A program made the translations under genes and the position numbers. The notes beneath the pieces are model-generated. The model did no database searches. It worked only from the letters and a program-made list of their open reading frames with translations, and was not told the DNA's origin. A DNA stretch of 64,000 nt from Pararhodobacter zhoushanensis. Lineage in GTDB: Bacteria > Pseudomonadota > Alphaproteobacteria > Rhodobacterales > Rhodobacteraceae. Shown here piece after piece: positions 27,457 through 37,060 of the stretch. Numbering within the stretch: the first letter of the stretch is position 1; each line of letters opens with the position of its first letter. The stretch lies in NCBI RefSeq assembly GCF_025949695.1, contig NZ_JAPDFL010000001.1, forward strand, positions 326,001 through 390,000. Reading direction: 5' to 3'.

Positions 27457-28269
27457 TTAGCGCCCGCGATAGACCGGCGCGCGTTTTTCCATGAAGGCGC
27501 GCGGCCCTTCGCGCGCGTCTTCCGTCGCCATCACCCGCGCCTTCGAGATTTCCTCAAGCGCGTAGCCTTCGGCCAGCGTGCGGCCGGTCGCGGCGATCAC
27601 CGTGCGCTTTGTTTCTTGCACCGCAACCGGCGCATTCGCCGCCACGCGCTGCGCGATCTGCATCGCGGTGGCCATCAGCGCGTCAGGCGCGACGATCCGG
27701 CTGATCAGACCCGCGCGCAGAGCGGTGTCGGCGTCAATCGGCTCGCCGGTCAGCAGCATCTCCATCGCCATCGCATAGGGGATCTGACGCGGCAGCCGCG
27801 CCAGCGCCCCGGCAAAGGGGATCACGCCGCGCATCACCTCGGGTAGCGCAAAGCGGGCCTGCGGCACGGCGATGCGGATGTCGGTGCCCAGAAGCATCTC
27901 CATCCCCGCCGCCATGCAGGCCCCGTTCACCGCCGCAATCACCGGCTTGTGCAGCTCGATATTGCGGTAAGCGATGCGGTCGTTGATGCCGTCGTCAGTC
28001 AGAAAGCGGCGGTCCCACTCGGTTTCCGGCTGACGCGCGCCCGACAGCAGCGGCAGCGACAGCGCCAGATCACCGCCCGAGCAAAACGCCTTGTCCCCCG
28101 CACCGGTGAGGATGACTGCGCGAACACTGTCATCGGCGTCGATCTCGGCCAGCGCATCGGCCAGACGGCAGGTCAGTTCAGGGCTGAGCGCATTGCGCGC
28201 CGTGGCGCGGTTCAAGGTCAGGACCGCAACGGACCCCTCACGGGTAAAAAGCAGGGGGAGTTCGGTCAT
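27457..28269 (-). CDS. enoyl-CoA hydratase/isomerase family protein
   Basis: This is a 270-residue crotonase-fold protein with the oxyanion-hole segments GDKAFCSGGDLALS (near 63-76) and NGACMAAGMEMLLG, and ALPEVMRGVIP at the catalytic Glu position. A long upstream reading frame was rejected because MTELPLLF overlaps the ligase stop by 4 bp (28266-28269). It should hydrate the enoyl-CoA; hydratase-lyase activity on a phenylpropenoyl-CoA is an alternative. Confidence 0.9.
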   Translation of the reverse strand: MTELPLLFTREGSVAVLTLNRATARNALSPELTCRLADALAEIDADDSVRAVILTGAGDKAFCSGGDLALSLPLLSGARQPETEWDRRFLTDDGINDRIAYRNIELHKPVIAAVNGACMAAGMEMLLGTDIRIAVPQARFALPEVMRGVIPFAGALARLPRQIPYAMAMEMLLTGEPIDADTALRAGLISRIVAPDALMATAMQIAQRVAANAPVAVQETKRTVIAATGRTLAEGYALEEISKARVMATEDAREGPRAFMEKRAPVYRGR

Positions 28270-29990
28270 CCGCGTACCGCCTTGATCCGCCCGCTCTGGA
28301 TGGCCTCGGCGGCCTCGTTGCGCAGCGCAAATTTCTGAATCTTGCCGTTGGCCGTCATCGGCATCGAGGTCACGACAGCAATGTATTTCGGCATCTTGTG
28401 ACGCGCCATCCGGTCGCGGCAGAAATCCTGCAAGGCGCGCGGTGTCACATCGCCGCCGGGCACCAGCACGACATAGGCAAAGTTCTCTTCGCCCAGTTCC
28501 GGGTCGGGCACGCCGACAACCTGCGCCTCGCTCACAGCGGGATGGTCGAGCAGACACTCCTCGATCTCGACCGGATAGACGTTCTCGCCACCCCGGATGA
28601 TCATGTCCTTGATCCGGCCCACGATGCGCAAATGCCCGGTCTCGGCCAGCACCGCCAGATCGCCGGAATGCAGCCAGCCGTCCGGTTCAATCGTCTCGGC
28701 GGTCTTCTCGGGCATGTCGAAATACCCCGCCATGGTCAGATAGCCGCGAATGCACAGCTCGCCCGCCTCGCCCCAGCCCTTCACCGCACCGGTTTCGGGA
28801 TCGACGATGCGGATTTCGGTATGCGGCAGCGGCACGCCTGCCGTGCTGACGCGGGTTTCAAGATCGTCGCTGTCCTGCGTCTGGGTGATGATCGGGCTGC
28901 ACTCGGTCATGCCCATGATCACCAGCGGCTCGCCGCCGGTTTCATCGCGCATCCGGCGGATCAGACTGGGCGGCACACTGGTGCCGCCGGTGATGATCCG
29001 GCGCATGGTGCGGGTGTTGCGCTGCGGATAGGTCGGGTGCTCCAGCATCCGCACCATCATCGTCGGCACGGCGTTGAGCAGGCTGGGCTGATAGGTATCC
29101 CACAGATCGAGCATGCGCCCGGCGTCAAACGCATCCATCGTCACCAGCGCCCCGCCGCAGGCCAGCATCGCCATGACGTTGCACACACAGCCCGCCGTAT
29201 GAAACAGCGGCATAGCCGAGAGCATCACGTCGCCGTCGGCATAGCTGCCCCGGTCGGCCATCAACCGCGCGTTGTTGACGGTGGAATGATGGGTCAGCAT
29301 CGCGCCTTTCGGCTTGCCCGTGGTGCCGCTGGTGTACTGGATCTGCGCCACATCGCGCGGCTGCACCTGCGCTTGCCGGGCCTGTCGGGCGCTGTCATCG
29401 ACGCCGTCGCCCCGTGCGAGCAGGGTGTCGAAAGGCACGGCAAACGGTGCCTCGCCCGGCCCGATCAGCGCCAGACGGCGCAGGGCTGGCATGGCGGAGC
29501 CTTGGCGCAGGCCGTCGGGGCCAGCGGCGAGATCCGGCAACAGCGCGCGCAGATCGCCGATGATGTCGCTGCCCCGGAAGCTGGCCGAGAAGAACAGCGC
29601 CGCGACCTGACCCTGCCCCAGCAGATAGTCCAGCTCGTTGCGTTTCAGCGCCGGGTTCACCGTCACCAGCACCGCACCGATCTTGGCCAGTGCGAACTCA
29701 AGCAGCACCCATTCCGCGCAATTGGGGGCCATGACCGCCACCCGGTCGCCCGCGCCAATGCCCCAGTCGATCATCCCGCGCGCCAGCCGGTCAGCCTCGG
29801 CGCGCAGCGCGGCGAAGGTCCATTCGGTCAACACATCGCGGCTGCGGTCGTCGACGACAATCGCCAGACGCGATCCGCGCGCATCGGCCTGCTGGTCCAG
29901 CAAATCGCCCAGCGTGATGTCCAGCAGAGCGGGCCCCTGAGCGCTGGGGTGCCACCAGGCAAGCCCGGCACGGTCGTTTGTCTCGGTCAT
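28266..29990 (-). CDS. AMP-binding acyl-CoA ligase
   Basis: The product is 574 residues from ATG 29990; a 26-residue extension is open but crosses the probable promoter. ANL motifs are YTSGTTGKPKG (219-229), GMTECSP, GWLHSGDLA, RIKDMIIRGGENVYP and the C-terminal catalytic Lys in MTANGKIQK. It activates an acid to its CoA thioester. It leads a ligase-hydratase-SDR operon divergent from a MarR gene and a TRAP importer, a layout used for aryl- or phenylpropenoid-acid catabolism. The actual substrate is unknown. Confidence 0.92.
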   Translation of the reverse strand: MTETNDRAGLAWWHPSAQGPALLDITLGDLLDQQADARGSRLAIVVDDRSRDVLTEWTFAALRAEADRLARGMIDWGIGAGDRVAVMAPNCAEWVLLEFALAKIGAVLVTVNPALKRNELDYLLGQGQVAALFFSASFRGSDIIGDLRALLPDLAAGPDGLRQGSAMPALRRLALIGPGEAPFAVPFDTLLARGDGVDDSARQARQAQVQPRDVAQIQYTSGTTGKPKGAMLTHHSTVNNARLMADRGSYADGDVMLSAMPLFHTAGCVCNVMAMLACGGALVTMDAFDAGRMLDLWDTYQPSLLNAVPTMMVRMLEHPTYPQRNTRTMRRIITGGTSVPPSLIRRMRDETGGEPLVIMGMTECSPIITQTQDSDDLETRVSTAGVPLPHTEIRIVDPETGAVKGWGEAGELCIRGYLTMAGYFDMPEKTAETIEPDGWLHSGDLAVLAETGHLRIVGRIKDMIIRGGENVYPVEIEECLLDHPAVSEAQVVGVPDPELGEENFAYVVLVPGGDVTPRALQDFCRDRMARHKMPKYIAVVTSMPMTANGKIQKFALRNEAAEAIQSGRIKAVRG

Positions 29991-30049
29991 GTCATTCCTC
30001 CCACGTGCCCACAGAGTATCTGGACAGCTCCTGACTGTCGTGATATCCA

Positions 30050-30069
30050 ATTGTTCGACTTCGATCAAT
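30050..30069. promoter_or_regulatory. candidate MarR operator
   Basis: ATTGTTCGA, CT, then TCGATCAAT is a 9-2-9 dyad with one mismatched pair. It lies between the divergent ligase (29990) and MarR (30097) starts, 27 bp before the MarR ATG. MarR proteins usually bind such 16-20-bp dyads in this position. Confidence 0.6.
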
Positions 30070-30096
30070 CCAGTATCCGACTATCTGAGAGAAATC

Positions 30097-30582
30097 ATGC
30101 AAAGCGCCGCCCAACTGCTGGCCGATATCGACGCCGAAGCACCGCTGGAACTGCAGCCGTCGCTGGAACGCAGCGTCAACTTTCGCCTGCGGATGGCGCA
30201 GATTCTGGCCTACAAGAGCTTTGAGGCGAAAGTGCCCGATCACGGCGGCGCGGCACGGTATCTGGGCCTGCTGTCGATCATCTGCCAGAACCCCGGCCAA
30301 TCGCAGATCAAACTGGCCGAGGCCGTGGGGCTGCAACGCTCAAGCCTGGTGCCGATTCTGGACAAGATGGAAGCCAACGGCATTCTCGAGCGCCGCGCGG
30401 TCGATGGCGACCGGCGCTCGAACGCGGTCTGGCCAACGGACCATGGGCAAGCGGTTGTCGCCGACCTGACGGCACAGGCGCTTGAGCTGGAAATGCGCAC
30501 GCTGGACGGGTTGAGCGCCGAGGAAACCGATCAACTGCTCGGGCTTATGGACCGGGTCATCACCAATTTGCGGCGCGGCTGA
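30097..30582 (+). CDS. MarR family transcriptional regulator
   Basis: The 161-residue protein starts at MQSAAQLLADIDAEAP. The wHTH core is visible (GAARYLGLLSIICQNPGQSQIKLAEAVGLQRSSLVPILDKME is its span, with wing GDRRSNAVWPTDHG). An upstream in-frame extension to 29989 crosses the operator and is rejected. It sits between the ligase operon and the TRAP genes (next start 86 bp on). It is likely a repressor released by the acid or its CoA ester. Confidence 0.9.
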   Translation: MQSAAQLLADIDAEAPLELQPSLERSVNFRLRMAQILAYKSFEAKVPDHGGAARYLGLLSIICQNPGQSQIKLAEAVGLQRSSLVPILDKMEANGILERRAVDGDRRSNAVWPTDHGQAVVADLTAQALELEMRTLDGLSAEETDQLLGLMDRVITNLRRG

Positions 30583-30668
30583 GCCCGCCACAAAAGACTG
30601 ACCCGCCGCCATGGTGGCGACGGGTTCCGGCGCGGCGGGGGGCTGCGCCATATTGAGGGAGGAAAACC

Positions 30669-31697
30669 ATGAAAAAATCCGTATTCGCGGCGTCGACGGC
30701 GCTTGTGCTGGCGTTCGCGCCGGCCGTGCAGGCTCAGGAAGTGACGCTGACCTTGTCGCATTGGGTGCCGCCGGTGCACACCGTCGACACGCTGGGGATG
30801 GTGCCGTGGGCACAGTCCATCGCCGAGGAATCGAACGGCCGTATTCAGGTCGACATCTATCCCGCCCAGCAATTGGGCGCAGCGCCGGACCATTATGACA
30901 TGGCCCGCGACGGCGTGGTCGATATCAGCTTCATCAACCCCGGTTATCAGGCGGGCCGCTTCCCGATCATCGCAGCGGCAGAGCTGCCATTCCTGGTGTC
31001 GAACGGCACCTCGGCAAGCCGTGCGCTGCACGAATGGTATACACAATACGCCGAGCAGGAAATGGGCGACGTGCATGTCTGCCTTGTCCACCTGCACGAG
31101 CCGGGCACCTTCCACGCCACCCGCGGCCCGATCGCCGGCCCCGAAGATTTCGCCGGCATGAACGTGCGTCCGCCGCAGGGGACCATCGCCCGCCTGATCG
31201 GCAACATGGGTGCCAGCCCGGTGCAGGTTCCCGTGCCTGAAATGCGCGAGATCCTGTCGAGCGGCGGTGCCGACGTCACCAGCGGACCCTGGAACAGCCT
31301 GCGTCTGTTCGGCGTTGAAGACATCGTGACGCACCATCTGGACTTGCCGCTCTATTCGGTGGCCTTCGTCTGGGCGATCAACCTTGACGTCTACAACAAC
31401 CTTTCGGACGAAAACCGTGCCGTGATCGACAATCACTGCACGTCCGAATGGGCCGAGCGCGTCAGCACGCCCTGGGCAATGCAAGAGCGTGAGGCACGGC
31501 CCTACTTCGTCGAGACCGAAGGGCACACGATGTACACGCCGAACGCCGAGCAACTGGCGCAATGGCAAGAGCTGTCGCAAGAACTGCGCGCCGAATGGGC
31601 GACCAACGCCACCGCAGCGGGTCTGGCCGATCCGGCGGCAGCACTGGCCGATCTTGAGGCACGCCTCGTCGCCGCAGATGGTGCCTATCAGCCCTGA
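30669..31697 (+). CDS. dctP: TRAP transporter substrate-binding protein (DctP family)
   Basis: The 342-residue product starts after GAGGGAGGAAAACC. It has a signal peptide ending AVQA-QE near 23 and the DctP fold (TLSHWVPPVHTVDT, QLGAAPDHYDMARDGVVDISF, ATRGPIAGPEDFAGMNVRP). The periplasmic protein hands an organic acid to the DctQM permease encoded directly downstream. Regulation together with the acyl-CoA ligase operon suggests an aryl or phenylpropenoid acid substrate, which is inference. Confidence 0.93.
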   Translation: MKKSVFAASTALVLAFAPAVQAQEVTLTLSHWVPPVHTVDTLGMVPWAQSIAEESNGRIQVDIYPAQQLGAAPDHYDMARDGVVDISFINPGYQAGRFPIIAAAELPFLVSNGTSASRALHEWYTQYAEQEMGDVHVCLVHLHEPGTFHATRGPIAGPEDFAGMNVRPPQGTIARLIGNMGASPVQVPVPEMREILSSGGADVTSGPWNSLRLFGVEDIVTHHLDLPLYSVAFVWAINLDVYNNLSDENRAVIDNHCTSEWAERVSTPWAMQEREARPYFVETEGHTMYTPNAEQLAQWQELSQELRAEWATNATAAGLADPAAALADLEARLVAADGAYQP

Positions 31698-31776
31698 GGC
31701 CATCCTTGTCCCCGGCGTGCCCGCGCGCAGGCCGGGGACATCCCCTTCTTCAGCCCAATGCAGTGACGGAGCACCC

Positions 31777-32304
31777 ATGTCCCGCCTGATCGAAGTCTTT
31801 TGTCGAACGGTTGAAACGATCGCAGCCATCCTTCTGGGTATCGTCATGCTTCTGGTCGTCGTGTCGACCTTTGGTCGCTATGCCCTTGCCATGCCTGTCC
31901 CCGACAGCTTTGACATCTCGCGCTACCTGCTGGGTGCCTGCGTGATGTGGGGCTTTGCCGTCATCGGCTTGCGGGGCGGGCACATTCAGGTCGACATCAT
32001 CGCCGACATGGTCGGCCCGCGCGCCCGCCGCTGGATCGACACCTTCGCCTGGGCACTGCTCTTGCTGTTCATCGCCCTGATCGCCTGGAAGATGCTGGGC
32101 CGCGTGCAGAGCGCGATGCGCACGAACGAAAGCACGTTTGAACTGCGTCTGGCGGCCTGGCCGTTTCTGGCCGTCATCTGGCTTGGCGCCGCAGCAAGTG
32201 TCGTGACCGTCAGTGTCAAATTGCTGCGCATTATCACGGGACGCGAGTTGGTCGATTCGGCCGACGATCGCGAATTGGAAGAGGCCACTCATGGCAAACG
32301 CTGA
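31777..32304 (+). CDS. dctQ: TRAP transporter small permease (DctQ family)
   Basis: This 175-residue protein with four membrane segments carries the DctQ pattern (VVVSTFGRYALAMPVPDSFDISRYLLGACVMWGFA, then GGHIQVDI). ATG 31777 fits the family N-terminus; longer frames upstream are open but overlap dctP. It overlaps dctM by 14 bp. Confidence 0.93.
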   Translation: MSRLIEVFCRTVETIAAILLGIVMLLVVVSTFGRYALAMPVPDSFDISRYLLGACVMWGFAVIGLRGGHIQVDIIADMVGPRARRWIDTFAWALLLLFIALIAWKMLGRVQSAMRTNESTFELRLAAWPFLAVIWLGAAASVVTVSVKLLRIITGRELVDSADDRELEEATHGKR

Positions 32305-33583
32305 CCTGATCGCTATTCTTGGCTTTGTAAGCCTCTTTGCGCTGTTGCTGTTGCGGGTCCCGATTGGTGTGGCGCTGGGTCTGGTTGGCGTGGCCGGTTA
32401 TGGTGCGATGCGCGGCCTGACCCCGGCGCTCAACGTCCTGGCAACCTCGCCCATCCGCGTGATCACCGATTTCAACCTGAGCGTGGTAAGCTTTTTCATC
32501 CTCATGGGGGTGCTGGCGACCAATTCAGGCATGAGCCGAGAGTTGTTTCGCGCGTCGAATTCATGGCTGGGACAATTCCGGGGCGGTGTCGCGCTGTCGA
32601 CCATCGCCGCCTGTTCCGGCTTTGCCGCGATCTGTGGCAGCTCGGTCGCCACTGCCGCCACGATGACCAAGATCGCCCTGCCCGAAATGCGCCGCTTCGG
32701 TTATCGCGAGGATACGGCGACAGGCGTGATCGCAGCAGGCGGGACGCTGGGCATCATGATCCCGCCGTCGGTCGTGCTGGTCATTTATGCCTACATCACC
32801 GAAACCGACGTTGGCCAACTGTTCATTGCGGGGATCGTTCCGGGCATTCTGGCCGTCCTGCTCTACATGGTGACGATCCTCACCGCGCATCGTCGCGGCC
32901 TTCCCGCCGGCACCCCGTTTGACCTGCAAGAGGCATTGTCTGCGCTTTCCGGCGTCTGGGCGGTGATCGTGCTGTTCCTGGGGGTGATCGGTGTCATCTA
33001 CATGGGCATCGCAACCCCGACGGAAGCCGCCGCCGTCGGCGCCTTGCTGACGCTGGTTCTTGGTGTGGTCCGTGGCCGTCTGGGCCCGCGAGAGATCCTC
33101 GACAGTCTGATCGAAGCACTGCGTACCTCGGTGTCGGTGTATTCGGTCCTGATCGGCGCGATGCTGTTCAGCTATTTCCTTGCGATCACCCGTTCGCCGC
33201 AAAAGCTGACGGCGTGGCTGGTGGATCTGGATTTCTCGGCGCACGGAACGCTGGCGCTGATCCTGATCGCCTTTATTATCGCCGGGTGCATTCTGGACAC
33301 GATGGCGATGATCCTGCTGCTGGTGCCGATCGTGTATCCGGTGATCATTCAGCTGGGCTTTGATCCGATCTGGTTCGGCATCATCATCGTCATGGTCGCC
33401 GAACTGGGGCTGATCACGCCGCCGGTCGGGATCAATGTGTTTGTGATAAATACAATCGCCAAAGACGTGCCCTTGGGGACGATCTTTCGCGGCGTCCTGC
33501 CCTTCATCGCGACGGACATCCTGCGCCTGATCTTGCTGGTTGTCTTTCCGGGCCTTGTGCTGTTCCTGCCCAGCACAATGTAA
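32291..33583 (+). CDS. dctM: TRAP transporter large permease (DctM family)
   Basis: This 430-residue integral membrane protein has the DctM signature regions (RVPIGVALGLVG, CGSSVATAATMTKIALPEMRR, GGTLGIMIPPSVVLVIYAYITE and LITPPVGINVFVI). The start at MANADLIAI is fixed by the overlap with dctQ. It forms the Na+-coupled channel subunit. A hairpin follows the stop. Confidence 0.94.
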   Translation: MANADLIAILGFVSLFALLLLRVPIGVALGLVGVAGYGAMRGLTPALNVLATSPIRVITDFNLSVVSFFILMGVLATNSGMSRELFRASNSWLGQFRGGVALSTIAACSGFAAICGSSVATAATMTKIALPEMRRFGYREDTATGVIAAGGTLGIMIPPSVVLVIYAYITETDVGQLFIAGIVPGILAVLLYMVTILTAHRRGLPAGTPFDLQEALSALSGVWAVIVLFLGVIGVIYMGIATPTEAAAVGALLTLVLGVVRGRLGPREILDSLIEALRTSVSVYSVLIGAMLFSYFLAITRSPQKLTAWLVDLDFSAHGTLALILIAFIIAGCILDTMAMILLLVPIVYPVIIQLGFDPIWFGIIIVMVAELGLITPPVGINVFVINTIAKDVPLGTIFRGVLPFIATDILRLILLVVFPGLVLFLPSTM

Positions 33584-33589
33584 CCACCG

Positions 33590-33627
33590 CCCCCTCTTTC
33601 GCTGCCTGCGCGCCGCGAAAGAGGGGG
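33590..33627. terminator. hairpin between convergent dctM and sensor kinase genes
   Basis: CCCCCTCTTTCG pairs perfectly with CGAAAGAGGGGG around a 14-nt loop. It lies in the 54-bp space between two convergent genes. There is no T-run, so it is probably a processing or bidirectional stop structure. Confidence 0.6.
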
Positions 33628-33637
33628 ACGGCAGGGC

Positions 33638-35665
33638 TCACGACTCGAGCAGATCGACGATGGTGCGCCGCAGCGTCTTGCGATCAATCGGCTTTTGCAG
33701 AAACTCGATCCGGCCAGCAAAGGTGAACTGTTCGCGCAGCCGGTTCGACTCGTAGCCGGACATCAGCAACACTCTGGCATCGGGCCACAGGGCGTGAACC
33801 CGGCCCGCAAGATGGTGCCCCTGCAAGTCGCCCGGCATGATCACGTCCGAAATGACCAGATCGAAGCGCGGCGACGATTCAAACAGATCCAGCGCTGCGC
33901 GGGCGTCCTTGGCTGTCTCGACCTCGTAGCCGTCCTGGGTCAGCTGGGTCGCCATCATCTCGGTGATCGCGTCCTCGTCATCGACAACAAGGATACGGGC
34001 CCGCCCCTTTGGCGTGTGCGGCTTGGGCCGAGCGATGGGCGTTGCCGCGCGGTCGACGGTGCCTGCGAGCGGGAAGTACAGCGTGACGGTGGTGCCCATG
34101 CCCACAGCACTGTCGACCCGAATATCCCCATTCGACTGACGGCAGAACCCCTGCGCCATCGGCAAGCCAAGCCCTGATCCCTCTCCCACACCCTTGGTGG
34201 TGAAATAGGGCTCGAAGATACGCTCCAGCACTCCGGGCGGCATCCCGCTGCCGGTATCGCGCACCTCGACGGTGACATACGATCCTTCGCGCAGTGGCCC
34301 CTCATCATGCGTTGCAACGCGGGGCGGCGGCACATCGGTGACAAGACCCGTGGTGACAAAGATGATCCCGCGCGTGGTCATCGCATCGCGCGCGTTGATC
34401 AGAATGTTCAGAAGCACCTGCTGAAAATTCGACGGATCGAGGAACACCTGATGACCCGGCACAGTGAATTGCTCGATGACCCGCACGCCCGGATCGACGA
34501 TCCGGTGGAACATTTGCAAGGTCTCTGCAACCGACAGGTCCAGCACGAACGGCTCAGGCTCAAGCCGCGACTTTCGACCATAGGTCAGCAACTGACGCGT
34601 CAGTGCTGCCGCGTTTGACGCGGCCTTGAGAGCCTGATCTTTGTAATGATCGCGGTTTTCCGGGCTTTCATCATGCTCAAACAGCTCAAGATTGCCAATG
34701 ATGACGGACAGCAGGTTGTTGAAATCATGCGACACACCACCGACCAGCCGCCCAAGCACGGCAACCTTCTGCGACCGGACCAGCTCCAGATCACGTTCCT
34801 TGAGTTCTTCTTCATAGGCGCGGGCAGAGCGTTCCAGCCGGTTGACCCGGTCAGCCACGGTCACCACGGCAAAGGTGCCCAGGGCAACGACCGCGAATGC
34901 CAGACAGGTCAGGCGGAAATCAGCGGTGACGAACCGTTGTTGCGTGGCGATCAGCGCAAGATAGCACATCACGATGGGGCCCAGGATCACCACCGGCAGG
35001 ATCCGCCGCCCCATCTGACTGCCACGCTCTTGCGCATACAGAACACCGATCCAGGTCTCATCGGCGCGCATCATCAGCCGACCGGTGAACAGCAGGAAAA
35101 AGGCGATCCCCGTGTGCAACGCCAGTTTGGTGTAAACCACGTTGCCCCAAAGCGCCTCGGAGTTGAAAATGTATCCGAGCAGCGGCAGGCAGGCGACGGA
35201 CAATCCGACCGAATCCAGTCGCGTGATCAGACGCCGCCAATCCGGCATCATCGCCTGCGCCAGCAGCGCGGCCGCCGCCAGCAACGCGGCCGTCTGCGAG
35301 GCCCATGACATCCCTTCACTGGCGTCGTGAAACAGCAGGCCAAGATCGTTGACGTCTTCAATCAGAACGCAGGTCACGATCAGCCCGACACACAAGAGGG
35401 CCGCAGTCTTCCCGTGCCCGGTCCGCATCATCAAAGACCCGACACCTGCCGCGATGATACTCAACGCTGTCGGCGGCACCATCGCTGGAAACAGCCGTTG
35501 GAGGCGTACGAACCACTCGTTTCCAAACCCCCAGCCGAATATCAACACCGCCAAGGGGATCAGTATCGCACCGCAGATCAACAAAACCGCCTGCCGGTGG
35601 AATCTGTTTGGAACGTCGAACAAAGTACTGGGGACCAACGCCTGGGACACGGTAAACCTGTACAT
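33638..35665 (-). CDS. membrane hybrid histidine kinase with C-terminal receiver
   Basis: The protein is 675 residues from ATG 35665; an upstream extension of 67 residues is open but lacks a plausible start region. About seven membrane segments fill residues 25-275. A short coiled coil (RLERSARAYEEELKERD) leads to the H-box GGVSHDFNNLLS with His313. The N-box ILINARDAM, the G-boxes DTGSGMP and GSGLGLP, and FEPYFTTKG follow. A receiver domain from about 555 has the phospho-acceptor Asp in DLVISDVIMPG and Lys in FLQKPID. The signal is unknown. No response regulator is adjacent. Confidence 0.92.
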   Translation of the reverse strand: MYRFTVSQALVPSTLFDVPNRFHRQAVLLICGAILIPLAVLIFGWGFGNEWFVRLQRLFPAMVPPTALSIIAAGVGSLMMRTGHGKTAALLCVGLIVTCVLIEDVNDLGLLFHDASEGMSWASQTAALLAAAALLAQAMMPDWRRLITRLDSVGLSVACLPLLGYIFNSEALWGNVVYTKLALHTGIAFFLLFTGRLMMRADETWIGVLYAQERGSQMGRRILPVVILGPIVMCYLALIATQQRFVTADFRLTCLAFAVVALGTFAVVTVADRVNRLERSARAYEEELKERDLELVRSQKVAVLGRLVGGVSHDFNNLLSVIIGNLELFEHDESPENRDHYKDQALKAASNAAALTRQLLTYGRKSRLEPEPFVLDLSVAETLQMFHRIVDPGVRVIEQFTVPGHQVFLDPSNFQQVLLNILINARDAMTTRGIIFVTTGLVTDVPPPRVATHDEGPLREGSYVTVEVRDTGSGMPPGVLERIFEPYFTTKGVGEGSGLGLPMAQGFCRQSNGDIRVDSAVGMGTTVTLYFPLAGTVDRAATPIARPKPHTPKGRARILVVDDEDAITEMMATQLTQDGYEVETAKDARAALDLFESSPRFDLVISDVIMPGDLQGHHLAGRVHALWPDARVLLMSGYESNRLREQFTFAGRIEFLQKPIDRKTLRRTIVDLLES

Positions 35666-35867
35666 CGGGAACTTCTGATATTGTGCATAATGTATCGACA
35701 ATTGCACGCGATAAGAAAAATCGATCCCCCCAACTCCCGCAGAAGGCGATTTGCACAACACGAAAATCATAGTCCCGGCAACCACTTGCAGCGCATTTGC
35801 GCGGGTGCCGGGCCGCTGACGGGACAGCCGCTTTCGACGCCTCAGTTGCCGCGTCGGCCGCAGCACG

Positions 35868-36929
35868 TCACGGTTGCTGAGTCACCGGCATCGCCGCCAC
35901 GACCGTGCGGGCGGTTGCGGAATCGCTGATCCACACCGCCGCCAGAAGACCCAGCGCCGAGATGACGGCGAACGTCACCGCGCCCTGCCAGAGCGGCGCA
36001 TGGCCAAGCGCGCGCAGGCTGGCGAAGCGCGTGTTCATCCCCAGTCCCGCCATCGACGCCGCCAGTAACAACGGCGTCGCAACCACGGCAGCGCTGCGCA
36101 GTTCGTCCGGCAACAGCCCCAGCGAGTTCAGCCCGCAGAGCGCAAGGAACGCGATCAGGAACTCCGGCACCGCCCGCGGGCGCTCGCCCACGGTTCCCGG
36201 CGACTGCCGCCATGCGCGGGCAAGCGCGAAGATCACCACGGCCAGCATCAGCACGCGCCCCAGCTTCATCGCGACGGCAGCGTGACCGGACGCATCGCCG
36301 CCCGCGAAACCGGCACCGACGGCTTGCGCGACCTCGTGCAGCGACAGCCCCGCCCACAAACCCGCCTGCACGGCGCTCAGCCCCAGAATGTCGCTCAGCA
36401 GCGGCACGGCAAACAGACCCACAGTGCCCCACAGCGTGATGACCGCGACGGCGTAACTGACGGAATCCTCACGCGCACGGATGACGGTATTGACCCCGGC
36501 AATGGCCGAGGCCCCGCAAACCGCGCTGCCGGTCGCGATCAGCATCGACAAATCCCGCGCCACCCCCAGTTTCCGGCCCACGGCATAGGAAACGGGCAGC
36601 GTCACTGCCACGGCTGCGGCGATGGCCACAAGCCCTTGCCAGCCAAAGGACATCAGATCACCCACGGTTATCTGCGCACCCAGCAGCGCCACGGCCGTGC
36701 GCATGAGCCGACGCGCGCAAAAGTCGATGCCGGGCCCGCAAGCCTCGTTCACGCCAACAACATTCGCGTAGGTCATACCCAGAAGGATGGCCAAGATCAC
36801 AGGGCTAAGGCCAACCAGACCGGGCAAGCTGTGGGCATGAAACGCGGCAGCCGTGACGACAGCGATAAGCAGCAACCCGGGGAAGAGACTGCGCAGTGTC
36901 TCGAGAAAATGGTTGGCGAGGGCTGTCAT
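35868..36929 (-). CDS. yeiH: YeiH family putative sulfate exporter
   Basis: The 353-residue protein has about ten membrane segments with YeiH-family landmarks (LSPVILAILLGM, LLGAQITVGDL, GSAVCGASAIAG near mid-protein, LSLHEVAQAVGAG). ATG 36929 follows a GGAG (CAGGAGCCGCC). The family is annotated as a putative sulfate or sulfonate-related exporter on weak experimental grounds. It is divergent from a LysR gene, as is usual for yeiH. Confidence 0.88.
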   Translation of the reverse strand: MTALANHFLETLRSLFPGLLLIAVVTAAAFHAHSLPGLVGLSPVILAILLGMTYANVVGVNEACGPGIDFCARRLMRTAVALLGAQITVGDLMSFGWQGLVAIAAAVAVTLPVSYAVGRKLGVARDLSMLIATGSAVCGASAIAGVNTVIRAREDSVSYAVAVITLWGTVGLFAVPLLSDILGLSAVQAGLWAGLSLHEVAQAVGAGFAGGDASGHAAVAMKLGRVLMLAVVIFALARAWRQSPGTVGERPRAVPEFLIAFLALCGLNSLGLLPDELRSAAVVATPLLLAASMAGLGMNTRFASLRALGHAPLWQGAVTFAVISALGLLAAVWISDSATARTVVAAMPVTQQP

Positions 36930-37060
36930 GGCGGCTCCTGTCGACGGCAAGGTCTTGGCAGGGATCTAACGGCGGCTCTTCCAACAATCCAATTTATTGT
37001 TATTGATGCTATGATCGATTCTTCCAATCATATGAAGCAGTTCAGCCCGAAAGATCCGCG

